From Neolewinella lacunae (GTDB lineage: Bacteria > Bacteroidota > Bacteroidia > Chitinophagales > Saprospiraceae): a stretch of DNA of 64,000 nt. The stretch spans positions 72,759 to 136,758 of the forward strand of contig NZ_JACSIT010000138.1 in the NCBI RefSeq assembly GCF_014349155.1, written 5' to 3'. The notes under the pieces are model-generated. The model was not told where the DNA came from. It ran no database searches and was given only the letters and a program-made list of their open reading frames with translations. This document shows, one piece after another, positions 59,129 through 64,000 of the stretch (positions within the stretch are counted from its first letter, which is position 1; each line of letters begins with the position of its first letter). The translations under genes were made by a program, and so were the position numbers.

Positions 59129-59506
59129 GCGTTTGTGGCCAGTTCTACCAGCCGGTCTTCAGGCCGCCAATTGATCGGCGGGCCAAGGATAAAAAGGAGA
59201 GCACCACCCACCTTTAGAAGTTTTCTACCCTAAAAGCATTCCTTTCTCCCTATCCCAAGTGTAAAAATTTGCTACCTAAGATTTCTTTTTCTGCGCTAAA
59301 AGATTACTTTTGGGCTTAGTGTTATCGATTCCAAGACAAGAACGTAGGCATTGATCACCATTTCGAAACTCTTTGCGGATAAATCTTCAACTCAAATCAT
59401 TACACCTTCATCACATACCCCTTTTCGTTAATGTATTTCTTTGAGAACCTCAGCTACTTACTGAAGAAAATGTGGTAGAATCGATCTGCTCTATCGAGAG
59501 AGCTAA
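59129..59506. other. Left edge of the A+T-rich island, no recognised gene
   Basis: Base composition falls from about 60% to roughly 38-40% G+C after about 59210. All frames are interrupted. I see no intact gene or clear IS end. Confidence 0.5.
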
Positions 59507-59790
59507 AAAATCTCTCCGCAGCAGGTTGGTAGGTACCCAAACATGGCTAACGAACCAGAGATGGAAACGTTAGTCGCTCTTGGCAGGCTGTTTAACGTAA
59601 CAGTTGACGACAACTTCTCCTCTTCGACTCAGTAGGGAAACAAGGTCGTACATGCAGTTACAAGGTAGAAGTAGCCCAAGTTACGGATGAGCAGCTGGCG
59701 CTGATGAATAAGCTTCTGTGGCAGCGCGTGCAAGTGCTGGAGTTGGAGGTGATGAAGAACAATCTGGAGGTGGCTCCAGATTTGGGATAG
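59507..59790 (+). pseudogene. Remnant of an XRE-family helix-turn-helix regulator
   Basis: Frame 2 reads ISPQQVGRYPNMANEPEMETL and VALGRLFNVTVDD up to 59611, the second half of a Cro/CI-type HTH (Q..V..YE.G..EP...TL..L...F.V..DDLL). A shift to frame 1 near 59611 restores LLLFDSVGKQGR and continues to EVAQVTDEQLALMNKLLWQRV and the stop at 59788. The upstream half is lost (TAA at 59504). At least one frameshift plus a 5' deletion. Confidence 0.6.
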
Positions 59791-59850
59791 GGGAATGACT
59801 GGGGTGTGTGTCCGTAAAATTTTTCAAGTACGCTCAATAAAATAATATTT

Positions 59851-61065
59851 ATGAAAGTCGAATATCAAATTGTTATAGATCAAACAGGTGATGTTTGCAC
59901 TTCGATTGATAGCTTGAAAGCTCTTCTTCAACTGAATGAAAAAATTACGATCAAAGACAATTCTATTGAGTTTGAAAATTCAACCTTTGACATAGACGTT
60001 AAAGATCATCTAGTGTCAAATAGAAATCAGATTGTCTATACTGTTTCCTTTAATACGAGAAAAAAAGAGGATATTGAAATTTTTTCATGTTTCTTGAAAT
60101 TGGTTAGGTCTTTAATTTTAAAGATAGCATTATCCGTCAGTGTCCTTTGGGACGATATATCACTTTACTATTCAGAACGAGCTTATCCTGAAATATGGAA
60201 ATCTGAGAATTTACTTCGTAAGCTAATTTATAAATTTATGGTGGAGACGGTAGGACAAAATTGGACAGATGAGAACCTGCCAGAAGATTTTAGGTCATCA
60301 ATTTCAAATACTAAAATAAATAATAGAACAGCCAGCCTTAATATTTTACATAAGGCTGATTTTATTCAACTTAGTGAATTCTTATTTAAACCTTATTCAA
60401 AAAAAGGACACCAAGAACTATATAAACACATAAATAATGTGCGAGAGGATATCAAATTTAACGATCTTACAGACTATATTCCACGGTCAAATTGGAAAAG
60501 ATATTTTAATTCATCGGTTGATTGTGAAGACCAAGAATTTGAAAAAAAGTGGAGCCGCCTTTATGAACTAAGGTGCCTAATTGCACATAACAATTTTTTT
60601 TCCAAAAATGATTATAATGAAGTTTCTACTCTCTGCAACGAAATAAATACGATTATTAATGACGCAATTGGAATTGTTAAAAATGTTGAGATACCAAAGA
60701 CTGAGGTCGAAGGAGTTGCAGAAAACTTAGCAAAAAATACAAGTGAAGTGGTGACTGAATTTTTTGAGGGCTATGACTTACTTAGGAGTAAATTGCTAGA
60801 ATATTTGCATCTAAGGGGTGATTTAAATGAGGATGAGATTGAACATGCCGTTGAAAGAATTGCTAAAGGCGACACGGTTCCTAAAAGGCTTGGCTTCCCT
60901 TCAGGAAAGGAAGTTAACGCTGTTTTTTTAACCAGAAAACATTTAATAGGTAATTCGAACCTGACACCAAAAGATGATACTTTGCTTAGATATAATCAAT
61001 CAATCCATGAAATAATAGAGTTAATAAGCAAAGAAATTTGTAATTTGAGCAGTAGCGAACCCTAA
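59851..61065 (+). CDS. Apea-like HEPN-domain protein
   Basis: 404 aa, Lys/Asn/Glu-rich, no signal peptide. I do not recognise the N-terminal half. RLYELRCLIAHNNFF (about 236-250) contains R241-x4-H246, the catalytic Rx4-6H motif of HEPN ribonucleases, in the ELR.LIAHN form of Apea-like HEPN proteins. The C-terminus (about 270-404) is helical and charged. It lies 152 nt before the DNA methyltransferase gene on the same strand in the same A+T-rich island. A toxin/abortive-infection RNase is plausible but unproven. Confidence 0.7.
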   Translation: MKVEYQIVIDQTGDVCTSIDSLKALLQLNEKITIKDNSIEFENSTFDIDVKDHLVSNRNQIVYTVSFNTRKKEDIEIFSCFLKLVRSLILKIALSVSVLWDDISLYYSERAYPEIWKSENLLRKLIYKFMVETVGQNWTDENLPEDFRSSISNTKINNRTASLNILHKADFIQLSEFLFKPYSKKGHQELYKHINNVREDIKFNDLTDYIPRSNWKRYFNSSVDCEDQEFEKKWSRLYELRCLIAHNNFFSKNDYNEVSTLCNEINTIINDAIGIVKNVEIPKTEVEGVAENLAKNTSEVVTEFFEGYDLLRSKLLEYLHLRGDLNEDEIEHAVERIAKGDTVPKRLGFPSGKEVNAVFLTRKHLIGNSNLTPKDDTLLRYNQSIHEIIELISKEICNLSSSEP

Positions 61066-61217
61066 GTTTTGCAGGAGAAATAAAAATGTACTTACAATAA
61101 TATTGGAGAATGAATAATAAAAATTTTAGATCTATACTCCTTACTCTATACTGTTTGAGCATTGAATTGCAAATTACTCCGTAAAAGAGAACAGTTTAAC
61201 CAACTACTTAACTGATT

Positions 61218-62264
61218 GTGAAGAATTTAGTCGCTATAGATTTTTTTTGTGGAGGCGGAGGTATGACCTACGGCCTTCGGAATGCAGGAATCGATGTTCT
61301 GGCTGGGATAGATTTTGACGAAAGTTGCAGACAAACCTATACTGCCAACAATCCTTTGTCCAAGTTTATTAATATTGATGTGAGTAAGATGCAACCTAAA
61401 GATCTTCAAAAGCACGTCAAAATTCGACGACGACAAAGAAACTTAATCCTAGTAGGTTGTACGCCCTGCCAATTTTGGACACTCCTAAATACCAACAAGT
61501 CTAAATCTGAAAAAAGTAAAAACTTGCTGGATGACTTCGGACAATTTGTCGAATACTACCTACCCGGGTATATTTTACTCGAAAATGTTCCTGGAATTCT
61601 CAACAGAAAGGATTCCCCGCTCTCAGTTTTTTTGACACTTTTAGATCGGATGAAATATAAGTACGATTTCAAGGTCATTAATGCGAAAAACTATAGCATT
61701 CCACAAAGCAGGAAAAGATTCATTCTAATTGCCAGCAGAACAAAAAAAATTACCGTGAAGAAATCGGACGGAAAGGGAATAGTTACGGTCAGGTCTGCTA
61801 TTGGGGGACAAAATATTTTTAAAAATATCAGCTCAGGAAGTGTAGACCTGTCGCCAAAGGCTATTTCTTGCTTGAATTTGTCAGAGAAAAATATTGAAAG
61901 ACTTAAACTAACTCCAAAAGATGGAGGAAATCGAATGGCGTGGAAGGATGACGATGAGTTGCAAATTAATGCTTATCGTGGAAAAGATAATTACTTCAGG
62001 GATGTGTATGGAAGAATGTTTTGGGATAAACCAAGCCCTACAATAACTACCAAATTCCTAAGTATTTCTAACGGACGATTTGCTCATCCAGAAGAAAACC
62101 GAGGGCTCACGGTCAGAGAAGGAGCAATTCTACAGACTTTTCCTCAAACATATAAATTTGATTCTGGATCACTAGCGCTATCGGCAAAAATCATCGGGAA
62201 CGCTGTACCGCCAAAACTAGCTACCTTCTTTGGAAACTACATTAAAGAGGTACATAACAATTAA
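61218..62264 (+). CDS. DNA (cytosine-5) methyltransferase
   Basis: 348 aa from GTG at 61218. Motif I DFFCGGGGMTYGLRNAG, motif II IDFDESC, motif IV with catalytic Cys84 in VGCTPCQFW, motif VI LLENVPGIL, motif VIII PQSRKRFILIA, motif IX/TRD region (WDKPSPTITTKF, GRFAHPEENRGLTVREGAILQTFP) and motif X IIGNAVPPKLA. All catalytic motifs look intact. Recognition sequence unknown. Stop and next ATG are 4 nt apart, so it is co-transcribed with the ATPase gene. Confidence 0.94.
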   Translation: MKNLVAIDFFCGGGGMTYGLRNAGIDVLAGIDFDESCRQTYTANNPLSKFINIDVSKMQPKDLQKHVKIRRRQRNLILVGCTPCQFWTLLNTNKSKSEKSKNLLDDFGQFVEYYLPGYILLENVPGILNRKDSPLSVFLTLLDRMKYKYDFKVINAKNYSIPQSRKRFILIASRTKKITVKKSDGKGIVTVRSAIGGQNIFKNISSGSVDLSPKAISCLNLSEKNIERLKLTPKDGGNRMAWKDDDELQINAYRGKDNYFRDVYGRMFWDKPSPTITTKFLSISNGRFAHPEENRGLTVREGAILQTFPQTYKFDSGSLALSAKIIGNAVPPKLATFFGNYIKEVHNN

Positions 62265-62268
62265 TAGT

Positions 62269-63657
62269 ATGAGCAATTCATCGTTAGATATTAAAGAGGA
62301 AGAAGATCTGAATGGGGCAGAACTTCAAATGGAGTTTGATCCTAATACGATTGAGCACCTAGGAATTAAAATGTATTCAACCTTGCCGCCAGTAATTGCT
62401 GAGTTAGTGTCAAATTCCTATGATGCTGATGCTGCAAATGTGGTTGTCCAGCTTAGAAATGATGGCGAAGAAAAATCTATAGAAATCGAAGATGATGGTC
62501 ACGGCATGACTTTTAATCAAATCAATGAAAATTTTCTTAGAATAGGAAGAAATCGGCGAGTTACGGAAACGGGACAAATGTCGGAATCAGGAAAAAGATT
62601 AGTAGTTGGGAAAAAAGGCATCGGAAAACTATCATTTTTTGGAATATCTAAAAATATTGAAGTTCATACTACTCGTGAGGGATTAAGAAATGTTTTTCAA
62701 CTCAATTGGGCGGACCTTCTGCTTGCGGGTAAAGAAAAGAAGCCATATAAACCTAAAATCATTGAGAAGGATGTTTTTACTGGCGAGGGCTCTGGCACAA
62801 AAATTAAGTTGACTAATCTTAAGCGAAAAAGTGATTTTGACGCTGATAACATCGCCTACAACTTAGCAAAGAAATTCTCGGTATTTGATGAGCCTGACTT
62901 TGAAGTGCTCATAGAAGCTTACAATGGCAAGGATGAACATAAGATCGCAATTTCTAATAATTTAAAATACGAAAATATAAATAGTGAATTCTCTTGGACT
63001 TTTCCTAATCCAGAGGGATTGGATCTGCCTGAATATAAGTATGCTAATCAAATAAAAGGCATTATTATTGCTGGGATTGATACTGTGCCTAGTTCGATGG
63101 AAGGAGTCGCTTTGTTTTCAAGAGGTAAGCTTGTCAATGAGCATGAGTTTTATGATGTAAAAGCCACAAGTTTTGGGTATAAGTATATTACGGGAATCCT
63201 AGATGTATCTTTTATCGATGAGTGGGGTGAAGATGTTATTTCAACGAACAGAAAATCACTTCATTGGGAGAATGACGAAGCTGTTGATCTACGTAAATTC
63301 CTCAACGAGTTAATACCAAAAGTATATAATAAGCACCGAACAGAACAGAAAGCAAAAAAACTAGAAAAAATAAAGGAAGCTACTGGTATTGATGTAGATG
63401 TCTGGGTTGGAGCCTTACCAAGATTGGAAAGAAAACTTGCTAACAGCCTTGTATCAAAAATAATAGAGACACAAGGATTAAATGTTAACAAAGCGGCGGA
63501 ACTTGTTTCCTATGTGAAAGACTCTTTTCAATTCGAATCGTTCAAGGAAATGGCTGCATCTATGGATGAAGCAGATCCCGATAATACTAGTCAGATTATT
63601 TCTTTATTAACAATGGTCCGTAGTGATTTTAGGCTAAAAATGGGCCAGTTTGGATGA
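62269..63657 (+). CDS. MutL/MORC-like GHKL ATPase, probably truncated at its C-terminus
   Basis: 462 aa from the ATG at 62269. Bergerat ATP-binding fold: N-box VIAELVSNSYDADA, G1 EIEDDGHGMT, G2 GKKGIGKLSFFG. The rest (about 150-390) is transducer-like, with GVALFSRGKLV and NRKSLHW. Known MutL-type ATPases occur in restriction-modification operons beside C5 methylases. The reading frame ends KMGQFG just where sequence resembling the end of the downstream IS begins (about 63642), so the C-terminal effector part is probably missing. Confidence 0.82.
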   Translation: MSNSSLDIKEEEDLNGAELQMEFDPNTIEHLGIKMYSTLPPVIAELVSNSYDADAANVVVQLRNDGEEKSIEIEDDGHGMTFNQINENFLRIGRNRRVTETGQMSESGKRLVVGKKGIGKLSFFGISKNIEVHTTREGLRNVFQLNWADLLLAGKEKKPYKPKIIEKDVFTGEGSGTKIKLTNLKRKSDFDADNIAYNLAKKFSVFDEPDFEVLIEAYNGKDEHKIAISNNLKYENINSEFSWTFPNPEGLDLPEYKYANQIKGIIIAGIDTVPSSMEGVALFSRGKLVNEHEFYDVKATSFGYKYITGILDVSFIDEWGEDVISTNRKSLHWENDEAVDLRKFLNELIPKVYNKHRTEQKAKKLEKIKEATGIDVDVWVGALPRLERKLANSLVSKIIETQGLNVNKAAELVSYVKDSFQFESFKEMAASMDEADPDNTSQIISLLTMVRSDFRLKMGQFG

Positions 63658-64000
63658 AAACGGACAAGTACATATCTTGGAAGTTACCAAACACACCAAG
63701 CTATGACTTGTCCTACGAAGACTCGCGCCCTCGCTCGCACAATTATACAGCAAATGGATGACATTGGCGTCTGGCAACGAGATTTTTTACTTGACTTGTT
63801 CGACTTGTGGCTGTGTATCCACGGCCGCTACAACTTCACTCACCTTGCCCGCTACGACGAACGCGACGAGAGTACGTTTCGGCACAATTTCGCTAGATCT
63901 TTTGATTTTTTTCAACTCAACTTGCTCCTAGTCAAGCAACATCTGAGTAAAGACAGGGTTATTGCTTTCGACCCCTGCTACATCACTAAAAGTGGTAAGT
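63642..64000 (+). mobile_element. IS4-family insertion sequence, left part
   Basis: Left end inferred near GGGCCAGTTTGGATGAAAAC (63642), since the coding sequence of the ATPase loses sense there and a transposase begins 61 nt on. The right end and inverted repeat are outside the window, so the exact end cannot be fixed. Confidence 0.55.
63703..64000 (+). CDS. IS4-family transposase, N-terminal part (cut by window edge)
   Basis: 99 codons open to the window end. QRDFLLDLFDLWLCIHGRYNF, LARYDERDESTFRHNFARSF and FDPCYITKSGK match the N-terminus and first DDE-aspartate region (FDPSYI.KSGK) of Bacteroidota IS4-type transposases. Composition is closer to the core genome than the island genes, so the IS arrived separately. 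Its left end probably lies near 63642-63690. Confidence 0.8.
   Translation, partial: MTCPTKTRALARTIIQQMDDIGVWQRDFLLDLFDLWLCIHGRYNFTHLARYDERDESTFRHNFARSFDFFQLNLLLVKQHLSKDRVIAFDPCYITKSGK

Overview
The window is a GC-rich (roughly 55-60% G+C by eye) chromosomal segment of a Bacteroidota bacterium, most likely a Lewinella-like member of the Saprospiraceae. The evidence is gldL-gldM-gldN (type IX secretion/gliding motor genes), Bacteroidota-type promoters (-33 TTG, -7 TAnnTTTG), an outer-membrane TonB receptor with a carboxypeptidase-regulatory N-domain, a LytS/LytTR pair, and the absence of obvious Shine-Dalgarno sequences. The genus is an inference from gene content and composition, not from a database match.

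Layout. 1-12.2 kb: truncated fumC, a CAP-domain lipoprotein, an EamA exporter, an OmpH/Skp-like lipoprotein, acetyltransferases, a DUF5691 protein, trhO, a subtilase with a SPOR-like tail, and a small DoxX/YCII/Crp group. 12.4-16.7 kb: a PiT-family anion permease, a TonB-dependent receptor and an Rrf2 regulator, with two palindromes around the receptor promoter. 17-22 kb: two lipoproteins, nhaD, manC, a MITE, trmD. 22.2-25.4 kb: a cyclic-nucleotide-domain histidine kinase next to a response regulator fused to a thioredoxin-reductase-like flavoprotein. 25.9-29.4 kb: gldN, gldM, gldL. 30.9-31.2 kb: three tRNA-like genes, one lacking an anticodon arm. 31.2-37.1 kb: FMN-binding protein, queA, ABC permease, rplI-rpsR-rpsF, an SDR. 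37.7-49.8 kb: a three-domain metallophosphoesterase/kinase-like/BamA-type protein, a helix-hairpin-helix protein, cysM, a PepSY-type protein, an outer-membrane barrel receptor and a LytS/LytTR pair. 49.8-58.7 kb: gmk, yicC, arginine deiminase, rtcB, a DUF2911 protein, a DAACS symporter, xdhC.

After a tRNA-Asp pair (58.9-59.1 kb) the composition drops abruptly to A+T-rich. This is an accessory island: an XRE-regulator remnant, a HEPN-domain protein, a C5-cytosine DNA methyltransferase and a MutL/MORC-like GHKL ATPase. An IS4-type transposase at the window edge appears to have cut the ATPase short. It reads as a broken or remodelled restriction/defence operon beside a tRNA.

The most unusual genome-wide feature is a 19-bp sequence, GGCACCTGCGRCCGCGCCC, present 13 times in 64 kb. 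Most intergenic copies lie 35-151 nt upstream of a start codon and point toward that gene; two copies are read in frame inside protein linkers. The same intergenic regions carry several families of short tandem repeats (ATAGTTC heptamers, GAATGCGT units, GGAGTAAAG purine tracts) and a composite block of about 52 bp shared between 4.4 kb and 57.4 kb.
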